From assembly GCF_030651185.1 (NCBI RefSeq), contig NZ_JAUSCJ010000022.1, positions 586,750 through 650,749 on the forward strand: a DNA stretch of 64,000 nt. The letters are read 5' to 3'. This stretch comes from Phenylobacterium sp. (lineage in GTDB: Bacteria > Pseudomonadota > Alphaproteobacteria > Caulobacterales > Caulobacteraceae). The position numbers and the translations under genes were made by a program. Positions within the stretch are counted from its first letter, which is position 1, and every line of letters starts with the position of its first letter. Below the pieces are notes generated by a model that did not search any database, had not been told where the DNA came from, and saw nothing but the letters and a program-made list of their open reading frames with translations. This document shows, one piece after another, positions 33,416 through 42,946 of the stretch.

Positions 33416-34147
33416 TCAGCCAAGATTTTCCGCCAGTTCTCCGATCGAGAGGATGATGCGGTCAGGCTTGATGAGACTGTCCTTGGGCAGGCCTGCGCCC
33501 AGGTGGTCATGCCAGATGGCGTGGATGCCCAGGCGCTGGGGGGCGGCCACCTCCCATTCCAGATTGTCGCCGACCATCCAGGTTTCGTGGGGCTCGACGC
33601 CGAGCGCGGCCATGGCGTGCAGATAGGCCTGTTCCTCAGGCTTGCCAAAGCCGGCCTCGCCCTCGATCTGGATATGCTCGAAGCGGTGGGTAAGGTCGAA
33701 CTTCTCGATCTTGGCCCGCTGGACGTCCCCGGCGCCGTTGGTGACCAGGGCCAGCTTCACGCCGCGCCGCTTCAGCTCGTCCACCGCCTCAAGGGCGCCG
33801 GGGAAGAAACGGGCCTGTTCCTCGCGATAGGCGTGAAAGCGGGTGGCGAAGGCCGTGGCGATCTCCGGCGTCAGGCCGGCGGCGCGCGGACGCAGGGCCT
33901 CGAAGACATCGCCGACCAGTTTCCGCCGCGCCGCGCCTAGCTGGAAGCGCCAGGTCTTGTGGCGTTCGGGATCGGACCAGAAGTCCCGGAAGTGCGCCTC
34001 CAGGACCTCGGCGGCCTCGGCCGGTGCGATCGGGGTGAGGGCGGCGGCGAATTCCTCGGCCACTTCGGCCAGCAGCAGCGGACGCTTGCCGAAGGAGAGG
34101 AGGGTCTCGTCGAGGTCGAAGAGAATGGCGCGGGGCAGGGCTGTCAT
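33416..34147 (-). CDS. HAD superfamily hydrolase
   Basis: A 243-residue haloacid-dehalogenase-type phosphatase (subfamily IA). Motif I is F-D-L-D-E-T-L with the nucleophile Asp11 and the acid/base Asp13; motif II is L-V-T-N-G; the lysine of motif III lies in F-G-K-P-E; motif IV is M-V-G-D-N-L-E-W-E. The cap domain covers about 20-110. It is likely a small-molecule phosphatase (YjjG-like); the substrate is unknown. Confidence 0.9.
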   Translation of the reverse strand: MTALPRAILFDLDETLLSFGKRPLLLAEVAEEFAAALTPIAPAEAAEVLEAHFRDFWSDPERHKTWRFQLGAARRKLVGDVFEALRPRAAGLTPEIATAFATRFHAYREEQARFFPGALEAVDELKRRGVKLALVTNGAGDVQRAKIEKFDLTHRFEHIQIEGEAGFGKPEEQAYLHAMAALGVEPHETWMVGDNLEWEVAAPQRLGIHAIWHDHLGAGLPKDSLIKPDRIILSIGELAENLG

Positions 34148-34346
34148 GCGCCAAGCCTATCAGACTGCGGGCGTGAGTCGCCGCGGTCCCCAGAGCGGGG
34201 ATAAGACCCCCTGACCTGCACCCCGACTGAGTCCTTTCCGCCACGGTGAGGCCTGCCTGACGCGGGTGTGACAACCGGCTTCCAAAGCCCCGCTTGACCC
34301 GCGGCTCGCGGCCCCGCCAAGGTGGCGCGGACGTCGGAGGGTACGC

Positions 34347-36137
34347 ATGAGTTTTAAGGCCCGGCTCGAACGTGAGTGGCGGTTCGTACGCGGGCTCAAC
34401 CGCACCCTGAAGCGGGTGAAGACCATTGCGCCCACCTCGCCCAACCTCGTCTGCGACGATCTGCAGGCCGCCGTTGATCAATGGCGCGACCGGCCGGCCC
34501 TGACCTTCGAGGGCAAGACCATCAGCTATGGCGAGATGGACGCCATCGCCAACCGCTACGCCCACTGGGCCAAGACCAACAACCTGCGGCGCGGCCAGAC
34601 GGTGGCGCTGTTCATGCCCAACCGGCTGGAATACTTCCCCATCTGGTACGGGCTGACCAAGGTCGGGGTGATCACCGCCTTGATCAACAACCAGCTCTCG
34701 GGCCAGGCGCTCGCCCATTGCCTGAACATCTCCAACGCCGGCCACATCCTCGTCGACGCCGAGACCTCGCCCGCCTTCGAGGAGGCGAAGGGCCTGCTGG
34801 ACAAGCCCATGCAACAGTGGGTGCTGGGCCACGCGGTGGGCGACCAGCGCGACCTCTCCCAGGCCCTGAAGAGCTGCAGCTCCCTGCCGCCGGACCGTTC
34901 GGTGCGCGAGGGGATGACGGCCAGCGACACCGCGCTCTACATCTATACCTCCGGCACGACCGGCCTGCCCAAGGCGGCCAGGATCACCCACGTGCGCGCC
35001 CAGCTGTTCATGCGCGGTTTCGCGGGCTCGACGGGGGCGACCGAGAAGGACCGGGTCTATAATCCCCTGCCGCTGTACCACTCCACCGGAGGCCTCTGCG
35101 GGCTGGGCGCGGCCCTGCTGAACGGCGGCTCGGTGGTGTTGAAGAAGAAGTTCTCCGCCAGCCACTTCTGGTCCGACGTGGTGGCGCAGGAGGCCACGAT
35201 GTTCGTCTATATCGGCGAACTTTGCCGCTACCTCGTGAACCAGGCGCCGGGCGACGACGACACGCGCCACAAGCTGCGGCTGGCCTTCGGCAACGGGCTG
35301 CGTCCGGACGTCTGGGCGGAGATGAAGTCGCGGTTCAAGATTCCGGAGATCCTGGAGTTCTACGGCTCCACCGAAGGCAATGTTTCGATGTTCAACTTCG
35401 ATGGCCGTACGGGCGCCATCGGCCGCGCGCCCAGGTGGCTGCGCAACAAGTTCAACATCCGCCTGGTCCAGTACGACGTGGAGGCCGAGGCGCCGATCCG
35501 CGGGACCGGCGGCTTCTGCATCGAGGCCGGCGCCGGCCAGGTGGGCGAGTGCATCGGCAAGATCGGCCTGGGCGACGCCCGCAGCGAATATATCGGCTAT
35601 GTCGACAAGGCCGCCTCGGACCGCAAGATTCTGCGCGACGTGTTCGAGAAGGGCGACGCCTGGTTCCGCACCGGCGATCTGATGAAGACCGATGGCGACG
35701 GCTACTTCTATTTCGTCGACCGCATCGGCGACACCTTCCGCTGGAAGGGCGAGAACGTCTCCACCGGCGAGGTCGCCGAACGGCTACAGGCCATCCCGGG
35801 GGTCGTCGAGGCCAATGTCTATGGCGTGGAGGTGCCCGGCGCCGACGGCCGCGCGGGCATGGCGGGCCTGGTGGTGGACGGCGAATTCGACATCAAGGCC
35901 TTCGGGACCCGGGTGGCGGCGGACCTGCCGACATTCGCCCAGCCGGTGTTCGTGCGCATCCTGCCCGCCATCGAGACCACGGGAACCTTCAAGTACCGCA
36001 AACTGGACCTGGTGGCGGAGGGCTTCGATCCCGGCAAGGTGAAGGGGGCGATGTTCTACAAGGATGGGGCCAAGGGGTATGTGAAGCTGACCAAGGCCGG
36101 CTTCGCCAAACTGGAGGCGGGCGGGGTAAAGCTGTGA
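34347..36137 (+). CDS. Long-chain acyl-CoA synthetase (FadD6/FATP type)
   Basis: A 596-residue adenylate-forming enzyme that activates long-chain or very-long-chain fatty acids. The AMP-binding loop Y-T-S-G-T-T-G-L-P-K-A-A lies at about 197-208. F-Y-G-S-T-E-G-N follows in the middle, and W-F-R-T-G-D-L then F-R-W-K-G-E-N-V-S-T near the C-terminus, with the catalytic lysine in T-G-T-F-K-Y-R-K. The short N-terminus and the E-G-N-V-S motif fit the FATP/FadD6 branch. A GGAGG site precedes ATG 34347. Confidence 0.92.
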   Translation: MSFKARLEREWRFVRGLNRTLKRVKTIAPTSPNLVCDDLQAAVDQWRDRPALTFEGKTISYGEMDAIANRYAHWAKTNNLRRGQTVALFMPNRLEYFPIWYGLTKVGVITALINNQLSGQALAHCLNISNAGHILVDAETSPAFEEAKGLLDKPMQQWVLGHAVGDQRDLSQALKSCSSLPPDRSVREGMTASDTALYIYTSGTTGLPKAARITHVRAQLFMRGFAGSTGATEKDRVYNPLPLYHSTGGLCGLGAALLNGGSVVLKKKFSASHFWSDVVAQEATMFVYIGELCRYLVNQAPGDDDTRHKLRLAFGNGLRPDVWAEMKSRFKIPEILEFYGSTEGNVSMFNFDGRTGAIGRAPRWLRNKFNIRLVQYDVEAEAPIRGTGGFCIEAGAGQVGECIGKIGLGDARSEYIGYVDKAASDRKILRDVFEKGDAWFRTGDLMKTDGDGYFYFVDRIGDTFRWKGENVSTGEVAERLQAIPGVVEANVYGVEVPGADGRAGMAGLVVDGEFDIKAFGTRVAADLPTFAQPVFVRILPAIETTGTFKYRKLDLVAEGFDPGKVKGAMFYKDGAKGYVKLTKAGFAKLEAGGVKL

Positions 36138-36149
36138 CCCAATTCCTCC

Positions 36150-36295
36150 CCCAGCGCGCAGCGCGATGTGGGGGAGGTGGGCCGTCGCGAAGCGGCGGGT
36201 CGGAGGGGGATCGACGTCGTCGACCGCCGTCGCCCTAAGAACAAGAGTCAAAGTCCCCCTCAGCCAGCTTCGCTGACAGCTCCCCAGAGGTGGAG
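36150..36295. repeat. GC-rich intergenic repeat-like region
   Basis: The gap between acyl-CoA synthetase and epimerase genes contains GGGGGAGGTGGGCCGTCGCG and later CAGCCAGCTTCGCTGACAGC, short palindromic blocks with the look of dispersed intergenic repeats of this bacterial group. No gene is seen here. Family assignment would need a genome-wide search. Confidence 0.4.
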
Positions 36296-36364
36296 CATCT
36301 GAAAGGGCCAGCCAAAACCCAACCGGCTAAGGTCGCCTTAAACCCTCCCAGGCATTCTCTCTTC

Positions 36365-37237
36365 ATGGCCAAGCTCATTCTCGTCACCGGCGGCGCCGGG
36401 TTCATCGGCTCGCAGCTCTGCGCGCGCCTCGTGGCCGAGGGTCACGAGGTGATCTCGCTGGACAACTATTTCGCTGGCACGAAGGACGCTCATGTCGCCG
36501 GCGTCGACTATCGCGAGGGCCACACCAAGGACATCGCGACCCACGTGCCTGAAACCCCGGACATGGTCTTCCACCTGGGGGAGTATTCCCGGGTGGAGAA
36601 GAGCCTGCTGGAGCCGGCGGTGGTCTGGGATCTGAACAAGGCGGGGACCTTCGGGGTGCTGGAGTTCTGCCGCACCAAGGGCTGCAAGCTGCTCTATGCC
36701 GGATCCTCCACCAAGTTCGGTGACGGCGGGCTGGGGCGCGACCAGAGCCCCTATGCATGGACCAAGGCCACCAATACCGAGATGGTCCGCAACTACGGCG
36801 ACTGGTACGGGCTGAAATACGCGATCACCTATTTCTACAATGTCTATGGGCCGGGCGAGCGGGCCGGAGCCTACGGCACCCTGATCGAGATCTTCCGCCA
36901 GCGCCGCCTGGCCGGCGAACATCTGCGGGTCAATGCGCCGGGCACCCAGAAGCGCAACTTCACCCATATCGACGACATCGTCGAAGGCCTGGTCTTGGTG
37001 GGCGAGAGCGGCGAGGGCGATGACTTCGGCCTGGGCGACAGCCGGGCCTATTCCATCCTCGAAGTGGCGCAGATGTTCGGCGGCGAGATCGTCATGGGGC
37101 CCGAGGTGGCCGGCAACCGGATGAGCGCCGACATCGACACCAGCAAGACCCGCCTGCTGGGCTGGGCGCCGAGCCGGGCCTTGATCGACTACATCGGCCA
37201 GACGCCAGGCGCGAAGACCAAGCCGCGGACCGCCTAA
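36365..37237 (+). CDS. NAD-dependent epimerase/dehydratase (UDP-glucose 4-epimerase-like)
   Basis: A 290-residue extended short-chain dehydrogenase for nucleotide sugars. The NAD motif is G-G-A-G-F-I-G near residue 9. The active-site S-S-T-K and Y-A-W-T-K (Tyr/Lys) are present, with Y-N-V-Y-G-P-G-E-R for nucleotide-sugar binding and F-T-H-I-D-D-I-V. It is shorter than GalE (about 340). The exact sugar is not determined. ATG 36365 is chosen; an earlier ATG at 36290 lies in the repeat region. Its last four bases overlap the convergent kinase gene. Confidence 0.88.
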   Translation: MAKLILVTGGAGFIGSQLCARLVAEGHEVISLDNYFAGTKDAHVAGVDYREGHTKDIATHVPETPDMVFHLGEYSRVEKSLLEPAVVWDLNKAGTFGVLEFCRTKGCKLLYAGSSTKFGDGGLGRDQSPYAWTKATNTEMVRNYGDWYGLKYAITYFYNVYGPGERAGAYGTLIEIFRQRRLAGEHLRVNAPGTQKRNFTHIDDIVEGLVLVGESGEGDDFGLGDSRAYSILEVAQMFGGEIVMGPEVAGNRMSADIDTSKTRLLGWAPSRALIDYIGQTPGAKTKPRTA

Positions 37238-38697
37238 TCCAGGGGAAGGACCACGCGGCAACGCAGGCCGTCTTCGAGATAATCCAGGGTGGCCTCACCG
37301 CGGAGCTCGCCCTTCAGGCTGCGCTCGATCAGGCGTGAGCCGAAGCCCTTGCGGGTCGGTGGGCCGACCTTGGGGCCCTTCTCCTCTGTCCAGCCGATGA
37401 CCAGGCGGTGGTCTCCGTCGACGTCCTCAACGCTCCAGCGCACCTTCACGCAACCCTCTGGGCTGGAGAGCGCGCCGTACTTGGCGGCGTTGGTGGCCAG
37501 TTCGTGGAACAGCAGACCCAGCGCCAGGGCGCGTGCCGGCGAGAGGCCGAGGTCGGGGCCGTCCAGCTTGTAGCGCTCGACGCCGTGCGGCCGGAACTCC
37601 GCCTGCAGGATGTCGCGCAGGTCCGCGCCGCGCCAGCTGGAGGCGGTCAGCAGGTCGTGGGTGGAGGACAGCGCCATCAGCCGGGACTCAAAGGCATGGC
37701 GGAACTCGGTGGGGTCGGGGCTGGTACGCAGGGTCTGGGCGGCGATCGACTGCACGGTGGCCAGGGTGTTCTTCACCCGGTGGTTCAGCTCATCCAGCAG
37801 CAGTTTCTGTTGTTCTTCGGCGCGGACCCGGTCGGTGACGTCGCTACCCTCCACGAACACGCCAGCCGTCTCGCCGTCGGGGCCGAGGATCGGCTGGTAG
37901 ATGAAGTCGACGAACCGCTCCTCCGGCGGCCCCTGCGGCGTGCGTTGCAGAACCACGCTGGCGGCGCGGCCGATGAACGGCTCGCGGGTCGCCATCACGC
38001 TCTCCAGCAGGCTGACGAAGCCCTGGCTGCGCACCTCCGGCAGAGCCTGATCGACCGGGCGGCCGATGACCGGTCGGTGGCCGATCAGCTGCTGATAAGC
38101 GTCGTTCGCCAAGGTGAAGGTGAGGTCTGAGCCGGTCAGCACGGCCATGAAGCCCGGCGCCTGGCGGAAGATGTCGCGAAGTTCGCTCGTCTCCTGCAAC
38201 AGGGAGAGGTTCGCCCGTTGAACCTCCTGCACCCGTTGCAGCAGGCTGGTCTCGATGGGAGCCGGAGCCTCACCACTGGCCATCTGCTTCAGGGTCTGGA
38301 GTTCGGTGACGTCGACGGTGTTCTGAACAACGAAGGCGACGCCGCCATCGTCGCCGAACAGCGGCGTATGGACGGCTGACCAGTAGCGCATCTCCATTCC
38401 GCCGCCCTGGCTGGCGGGACGCTCGATGGCATAGCCGATCAGGGCCATGGTGTCGGGTTGGCCGGTGTCGATCACCCGCTGAAACGAGGCGCGCAGCAGG
38501 CGGCCGCTCTCGCCGTTATCAGGAAAGGCCTCGAAGATGTGTCGGCCGATCAGATCCTGCCGGGCGCGCGCCACGGTGGCGGCATAGGCCTGGTTGATCT
38601 CGACGTATCGAAGCTCGCGATCCAGCACCATGTACGGGCTCGGGAGGGTGTCGAAGAGGGCCTCGAAATCGATCTTCTGCAACGCGTCGTCCCGCAC
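37234..38697 (-). CDS. PAS-PAS HWE-family sensor histidine kinase
   Basis: A 487-residue soluble kinase. The first PAS domain spans about 12-130 and the second about 172-290. The HWE kinase domain starts at about 295, with His306 in L-N-H-R-V-K-N-T. The conserved tryptophan-glutamate lies in I-G-W-T-E-E, and the ATP-binding asparagine in [12 protein letters not shown]. There are no membrane segments. It starts at GTG 38697. HWE kinases in alphaproteobacteria often feed the general stress or light response; no partner regulator is adjacent. Confidence 0.92.
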   Translation of the reverse strand: MRDDALQKIDFEALFDTLPSPYMVLDRELRYVEINQAYAATVARARQDLIGRHIFEAFPDNGESGRLLRASFQRVIDTGQPDTMALIGYAIERPASQGGGMEMRYWSAVHTPLFGDDGGVAFVVQNTVDVTELQTLKQMASGEAPAPIETSLLQRVQEVQRANLSLLQETSELRDIFRQAPGFMAVLTGSDLTFTLANDAYQQLIGHRPVIGRPVDQALPEVRSQGFVSLLESVMATREPFIGRAASVVLQRTPQGPPEERFVDFIYQPILGPDGETAGVFVEGSDVTDRVRAEEQQKLLLDELNHRVKNTLATVQSIAAQTLRTSPDPTEFRHAFESRLMALSSTHDLLTASSWRGADLRDILQAEFRPHGVERYKLDGPDLGLSPARALALGLLFHELATNAAKYGALSSPEGCVKVRWSVEDVDGDHRLVIGWTEEKGPKVGPPTRKGFGSRLIERSLKGELRGEATLDYLEDGLRCRVVLPLD

Positions 38698-38835
38698 ACC
38701 TTGAACCCCGCGGGCTCGATCCAGAGATCTCGTCTTAACTCAAGACGCTACATGGGCGCATCTCCCACGAGGTCGAGTCTGACGAAACGTCGCGGCGGCG
38801 CTGCGCCGGAACGCGGACTCGCCTATATCTGCCTC

Positions 38836-40704
38836 ATGCCGACGGACACCACCCTGGCGCCCCTGAAGGGCGCGGAGCTCATCAAGGATCAGGTGAAGCG
38901 CCTGCCGGACGCGCCAGGCGTCTACCGCATGATGGGCGAGGACGGCGAGGTGCTCTATGTGGGCAAGGCGCGCTCGCTGAAGAAGCGGGTGATCCAGTAC
39001 GCGCAGGGGCGTTTCCATACCCAGCGCATCGCCCTGATGGTGGACCTGACCCGGTCCATGGAGTTCGTCACGGTCCGCACGGAGACCGACGCCCTGTTCC
39101 TCGAAATCAACCTGATCAAGCAACTGAAGCCGCGCTTCAACGTGTTGCTGCGGGACGACAAGAGCTTCCCCGAGATCGTCATCCGGCGCGAGCATCCGGC
39201 CGCCCAGCTACGCAAGCATCGCGGCGCGCACACCATCAAGGGTGACTATTTCGGGCCCTTCGCCAGCGCCTGGGCGGTGAACCGCACGCTGAACACCCTG
39301 CAGAAGGCCTTCCTGCTGCGGTCGTGCTCGGACAGCGTCTATGAGAGCCGCACCCGGCCCTGCATGCTGCACCAGATCAAGCGCTGCGCCGCGCCCTGCA
39401 CGGGGCTGGTGAGCCTGGAGGACTATTCGGCCTTGGTGGAGCAGGCCGAGGACTTCCTGCGCGGCAAGAGCCGGGCGGTGATCTCCAAGATGTCGGGCGA
39501 GATGCAGGCGGCCTCCGACGACATGGAGTTCGAACGCGCCGCCCGCCTGCGCGACCGCATCCGCGCGCTGGCCTCGGTGGCCCAGGAACAGCAGATCAAT
39601 CCCGAAACCCTGGACGAGGCTGACGTCTTCGCCCTGTTCGCCGAGGGCGGGCAGGCCTGTGTGCAGGTGTTCTTCTTCCGGGCCGGCCAGAACTGGGGCA
39701 ACCGCGCCTACTTCCCCCGGGTCGACAAGTCCGACGAGGATACAGACGTCATGAGCGCCTTCCTTGGCCAGTTCTATGACGACAAGCCGATCCCCCGCCT
39801 GATCCTGGCCAATGTGGAGCCCGCTGAGCGTGAGCTGCTGAACGAGGCCTTCACGCTGAAGGCCGGCCGCAAGGTGGAGATCAGCCGGCCGCAGAAGGGC
39901 GAGAAGAAGGGGCTGGTGGATCACGCCCTGACCAACGCCCGCGAGGCGCTTGGCCGCAAAATGAGTGAGAGCTCGGCCCAGGGTAAGCTGCTGGCCGGGG
40001 TGGCCGAGGCCTTCGGACTGGACGGGCCGCCCGAGCGGATCGAGGTCTATGACAACAGCCACATCATGGGGACCAACGCGGTCGGCGGCATGATCGTGGC
40101 CGGGCCCGAGGGCTTCCAGAAGAACCAGTACCGCAAGTTCAACATCAAGGGCACGGACCTCACCCCCGGCGACGACTTCGGGATGATGAAGGAGGTGCTG
40201 CGCCGCCGCTTTGGCCGGATGGTCAAGGAAGAGGAGAGCGGCGAGGCCTCCAGCCCGCGGCCCGACCTGGTGCTGATCGACGGCGGCGCCGGCCAGATTT
40301 CGGCGGTGATGGAGGTGATGGCCGATCTGGGCGTGGACGACATCCCGGTGGTCGGCGTGGCCAAGGGGCCCGACCGAGACGCCGGGCTGGAGCGGTTCCA
40401 CGTGGCCGGCAAGCCGCAGTTCATGCTCGAGCCCAAGTCGCCCGTTCTCTATTACCTGCAGCGCCTGCGCGACGAGGCTCACCGGTTCGCCATCGGCACC
40501 CACCGCATCAAGCGCTCCATCGACATGAAGAAGAACCCGCTGGACGAGATCGAGGGGGTGGGGCCGGGCCGCAAGCGGGCCCTGCTGCATGCCTTTGGTT
40601 CGGCCCGCGGGGTTTCCAGAGCCTCGGTGGATGACATCATGAAGGTCGACGGCGTCAGCGAACCCCTCGCCCAGCGGATTTTCGACTTCTTCCGCAAGAG
40701 CTAG
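38836..40704 (+). CDS. uvrC: Excinuclease ABC subunit C
   Basis: Nucleotide-excision repair endonuclease, 622 residues. The N-terminal GIY-YIG domain contains P-G-V-Y-R-M and [13 protein letters not shown]. The cysteine-bearing [10 protein letters not shown] region follows, then a UVR motif ([12 protein letters not shown]). The RNase H-like nuclease has E-V-Y-D-N-S-H and L-I-D-G-G-A-G-Q. Helix-hairpin-helix motifs end the protein. ATG 38836 is chosen from alignment to the usual start; the frame is open much further upstream. pgsA follows 32 bp later. Confidence 0.97.
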   Translation: MPTDTTLAPLKGAELIKDQVKRLPDAPGVYRMMGEDGEVLYVGKARSLKKRVIQYAQGRFHTQRIALMVDLTRSMEFVTVRTETDALFLEINLIKQLKPRFNVLLRDDKSFPEIVIRREHPAAQLRKHRGAHTIKGDYFGPFASAWAVNRTLNTLQKAFLLRSCSDSVYESRTRPCMLHQIKRCAAPCTGLVSLEDYSALVEQAEDFLRGKSRAVISKMSGEMQAASDDMEFERAARLRDRIRALASVAQEQQINPETLDEADVFALFAEGGQACVQVFFFRAGQNWGNRAYFPRVDKSDEDTDVMSAFLGQFYDDKPIPRLILANVEPAERELLNEAFTLKAGRKVEISRPQKGEKKGLVDHALTNAREALGRKMSESSAQGKLLAGVAEAFGLDGPPERIEVYDNSHIMGTNAVGGMIVAGPEGFQKNQYRKFNIKGTDLTPGDDFGMMKEVLRRRFGRMVKEEESGEASSPRPDLVLIDGGAGQISAVMEVMADLGVDDIPVVGVAKGPDRDAGLERFHVAGKPQFMLEPKSPVLYYLQRLRDEAHRFAIGTHRIKRSIDMKKNPLDEIEGVGPGRKRALLHAFGSARGVSRASVDDIMKVDGVSEPLAQRIFDFFRKS

Positions 40705-40736
40705 CGACGGAAGCTGGAGTGGAGCGTTAGACTGCC

Positions 40737-41357
40737 ATGATGAAGTCCCTGCCCAACATCCTGTCCACCGGCCGCCTGATCCTGACGGTCCTCATGTTCG
40801 TGGCCCTGGCTGCGGCGGCGGGCGGCGTGCCCTATGTCAGCGAGACCCTGACGCCCGACACTCAGTTTGCTTTGCAGCGGTTCGCCTTCTGGGCCTTCGT
40901 GATCGCCGCGGTGACCGACTATTTCGACGGCTGGCTGGCGCGCAAGCTGGACGCGGTGACGGTCTGGGGCGCGATCCTCGATCCGATCGGCGACAAGGTG
41001 CTGGTGGCCGGCGCGATCCTGGGCCTGATGGCGCTCGGCCCCCAGCCGGCGGTGGTGCTGCCGGTGGGGCTGATCCTGTTCCGCGAGTTCACGGTCAGCG
41101 CCCTGCGCGAGGTCGGCGCCGGCAAGGGCATCAAGCTGCCGGTGACGATGCTGGCCAAGTGGAAGACGACGCTGCAGCTGGTGGCCCTGGGCGCCGAGCT
41201 TCTGGTGGCCTCCTGGGGCGCCTTCCAGCTGCCGGCCGACCCGTCCATCCGCGAGCCGGTGACCCTGTTCGCCCACACCACCCTGTGGATCGCGGCGATC
41301 GTGACCCTGATCACCGGCTGGCAGTACTGGGATCAGACCCGGAAGGCCCTGGCCTAA
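40737..41357 (+). CDS. pgsA: CDP-diacylglycerol--glycerol-3-phosphate 3-phosphatidyltransferase
   Basis: Inner-membrane enzyme for the first committed step of phosphatidylglycerol synthesis, 206 residues. The CDP-alcohol phosphotransferase signature is complete at about residues 61-86: D-Y-F-D-G-W-L-A-R with G-A-I-L-D-P-I-G-D-K downstream, giving the D-G-x2-A-R-x8-G-x3-D-x3-D pattern. Several hydrophobic helices surround it. It follows uvrC closely on the same strand, a common arrangement in proteobacteria. Confidence 0.95.
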   Translation: MMKSLPNILSTGRLILTVLMFVALAAAAGGVPYVSETLTPDTQFALQRFAFWAFVIAAVTDYFDGWLARKLDAVTVWGAILDPIGDKVLVAGAILGLMALGPQPAVVLPVGLILFREFTVSALREVGAGKGIKLPVTMLAKWKTTLQLVALGAELLVASWGAFQLPADPSIREPVTLFAHTTLWIAAIVTLITGWQYWDQTRKALA

Positions 41358-41362
41358 GTCCA

Positions 41363-41402
41363 CGTCATCCCGGCCGCAGCGCAGCGGAGAGCCGGGACGA
41401 CG
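41363..41402. repeat. Dispersed intergenic repeat (copy near pgsA)
   Basis: CGTCATCCCGGCCGCAGCGC and the following bases form a partial palindrome (ATCCCGGC with GCCGGGA). The inverted copy at 52101-52133 differs by one base over 33. Located between the convergent pgsA and pirin genes. Confidence 0.7.
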
Positions 41403-41406
41403 GTTG

Positions 41407-42297
41407 TCAGGACATCGGGTTCGCGGGCGGGCTCGGCTCGGGCAGGGGGATGAATTCCTGGTCGTCGGCGTCCGGAAGTTTCATGCGGCCGGCGCGCCAG
41501 TCGGCCTTGGCCTGCTCGATGCGCTCCTGGGACGAGGAGACGAAGTTCCACTCGATGAAGCGCGGGCCCACCGGCTCGCCGCCCAGCAGCATGACGATGG
41601 CCGGCGTGATCGCCGTGAACAGCACCGGCTCGCCGGGCTTGAAGACGATCATCTGGCCTTCGCGATAGGTCTGGCCCAGCACCTCGACCTCGCCGCGGGC
41701 CACATAGGCCGCGCGCTCGGGATACTCGGCGGGCAGCTGCGCCTTGGCGCCGGCGGCGAGGGCCCAGTGCACATAGAACATCGGCGAGTGGGTCTTGACC
41801 TTGGCCTCCGCCCCGAAGGCCTTGCCGACGATCAGCCGGGCCCACATGCCGTTTTCCTCGTGGGTCGGCAGGTCGGCGACGTCGTGGTGGTAGAAGGCCG
41901 GATCGATCTCTTCCTGGCCGTCGGGCAGGGCGACCCAGGTCTGGATGCCGTCCATGCGGCCGCCGTGGGCGCGCAGGTCCTCGAAGCGCTCGGAGTGGGT
42001 GATGCCGCGGCCGGCGGTCATCCAGTTCACCTCTCCGGGGTTCACCACCTGGGTGGCGCCGACGGAGTCGCGGTGGGTCATCTGACCTTCGAACAGGTAG
42101 CTGACGGTGGACAGGCCGATATGCGGATGGGGGCGGACGTCGACGCTGCGCGGGAAGCCGGCGGTGAAATCGGCCGGGCCCATGTGGTCGAAGAAGATGA
42201 AGGGGCCGACCATCCGGTGGGCATGGAACGGCAGGACGCGGCCGACCTCGAACCCGCCCAGGTCCTTGCGGCGTTGTTCAATGACCAGGTCGATCAT
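41407..42297 (-). CDS. Pirin family protein
   Basis: A 296-residue bicupin of the pirin family. The metal-binding residues fall in the first cupin: F-D-H-M-G-P-A, V-R-P-H-P-H-I-G-L-S-T and M-T-A-G-R-G-I-T-H-S-E. The second cupin (about 150-270) lacks an obvious full site. Bacterial pirins include quercetin dioxygenases and redox-sensitive binders. It is 10 bp downstream of the Lrp-type regulator on the same strand and may be co-transcribed. Confidence 0.92.
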   Translation of the reverse strand: MIDLVIEQRRKDLGGFEVGRVLPFHAHRMVGPFIFFDHMGPADFTAGFPRSVDVRPHPHIGLSTVSYLFEGQMTHRDSVGATQVVNPGEVNWMTAGRGITHSERFEDLRAHGGRMDGIQTWVALPDGQEEIDPAFYHHDVADLPTHEENGMWARLIVGKAFGAEAKVKTHSPMFYVHWALAAGAKAQLPAEYPERAAYVARGEVEVLGQTYREGQMIVFKPGEPVLFTAITPAIVMLLGGEPVGPRFIEWNFVSSSQERIEQAKADWRAGRMKLPDADDQEFIPLPEPSPPANPMS

Positions 42298-42307
42298 GGG
42301 AGGTCTC

Positions 42308-42805
42308 TTAGCTGTGGGCGCTCACATACGGACTCACCAGGCCGAGCGGCGCGGCGGTCGTGTTCTTCACCGAGCGGATGACGATCCGGCTCTCGATGTT
42401 GGAGACCAGGCCCAGCGACAGGATCTTGTCGCGCAGGAAGTCGTCGAAGGCGTGCATGTCGCGGGTGACCACCCGCAGCTCGTAGTCGGCCGAGCCGGTG
42501 ACGGTGGCGCATTGCACCACCTCGGCCAGCTTGGTGATGGCGGTCTCGAAGTCGTTGAGATTGTCCTTGGTGGGCAGGCTGAGCTTGACGGTGCAGTAGA
42601 CCTCGAAGCCCAGGCCCAGCAACTCGCGGTCCAGGATGGTGACCCGGCGCTGGATGATCCCGGAGTCTTCCAGCCGCTTTATACGGCGCCAGCAGGGGCT
42701 GGAGGACAATCCGACCCGCTCGGCGATCTCGGCGACGGACAGGCCGGCGTCATGCTGGATCAGATCCAGAATCTTAGCATCGACGGCGTCGAGGGCCTCA
42801 GACAA
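42308..42805 (-). CDS. Lrp/AsnC family transcriptional regulator
   Basis: About 165 residues. The N-terminal helix-turn-helix (about 5-55) reads L-D-A-V-D-A-K-I-L-D-L-I and later V-G-L-S-S-S-P-C-W-R-R-I-K-R-L. An AsnC ligand-binding domain follows (V-T-G-S-A-D-Y-E-L-R-V-V). I choose TTG 42805 because GGGAGG lies five bases upstream and the family usually begins close to L-D-x-x-D; GTG 42820 and TTG 42829 are possible. It is divergent from the indolepyruvate oxidoreductase gene, its likely target. Confidence 0.9.
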   Translation of the reverse strand: MSEALDAVDAKILDLIQHDAGLSVAEIAERVGLSSSPCWRRIKRLEDSGIIQRRVTILDRELLGLGFEVYCTVKLSLPTKDNLNDFETAITKLAEVVQCATVTGSADYELRVVTRDMHAFDDFLRDKILSLGLVSNIESRIVIRSVKNTTAAPLGLVSPYVSAHS

Positions 42806-42825
42806 GTTTTCCTCCCACACTTGGT

Positions 42826-42890
42826 GCAATTGCGCCTCATTCGTGCCCCGGAACCGCTGTCAGGGGGCACGCCTTTAGCAAGCAATTGCG
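42826..42890. promoter_or_regulatory. Paired GCAATTGCG sites between Lrp regulator and oxidoreductase
   Basis: GCAATTGCG occurs at 42826-42834 and 42882-42890, 56 bp apart, with AATTGCG again at 42940-42946 just before the oxidoreductase ATG. Between them GTGCCCC (42843-42849) and GGGGCAC (42864-42870) are inverted. The spacing suits an octameric Lrp protein wrapping the divergent promoters. Confidence 0.5.
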
Positions 42891-42946
42891 GCGCACTTAT
42901 ATGATCTTCTAACCTCGTTAGGGAACCCAAAAGGAAAGAAATTGCG

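Noticed and set aside
39208..40590. 460-codon minus-strand frame opposite uvrC
   Set aside because: Shadow; uvrC motifs are intact on the + strand.
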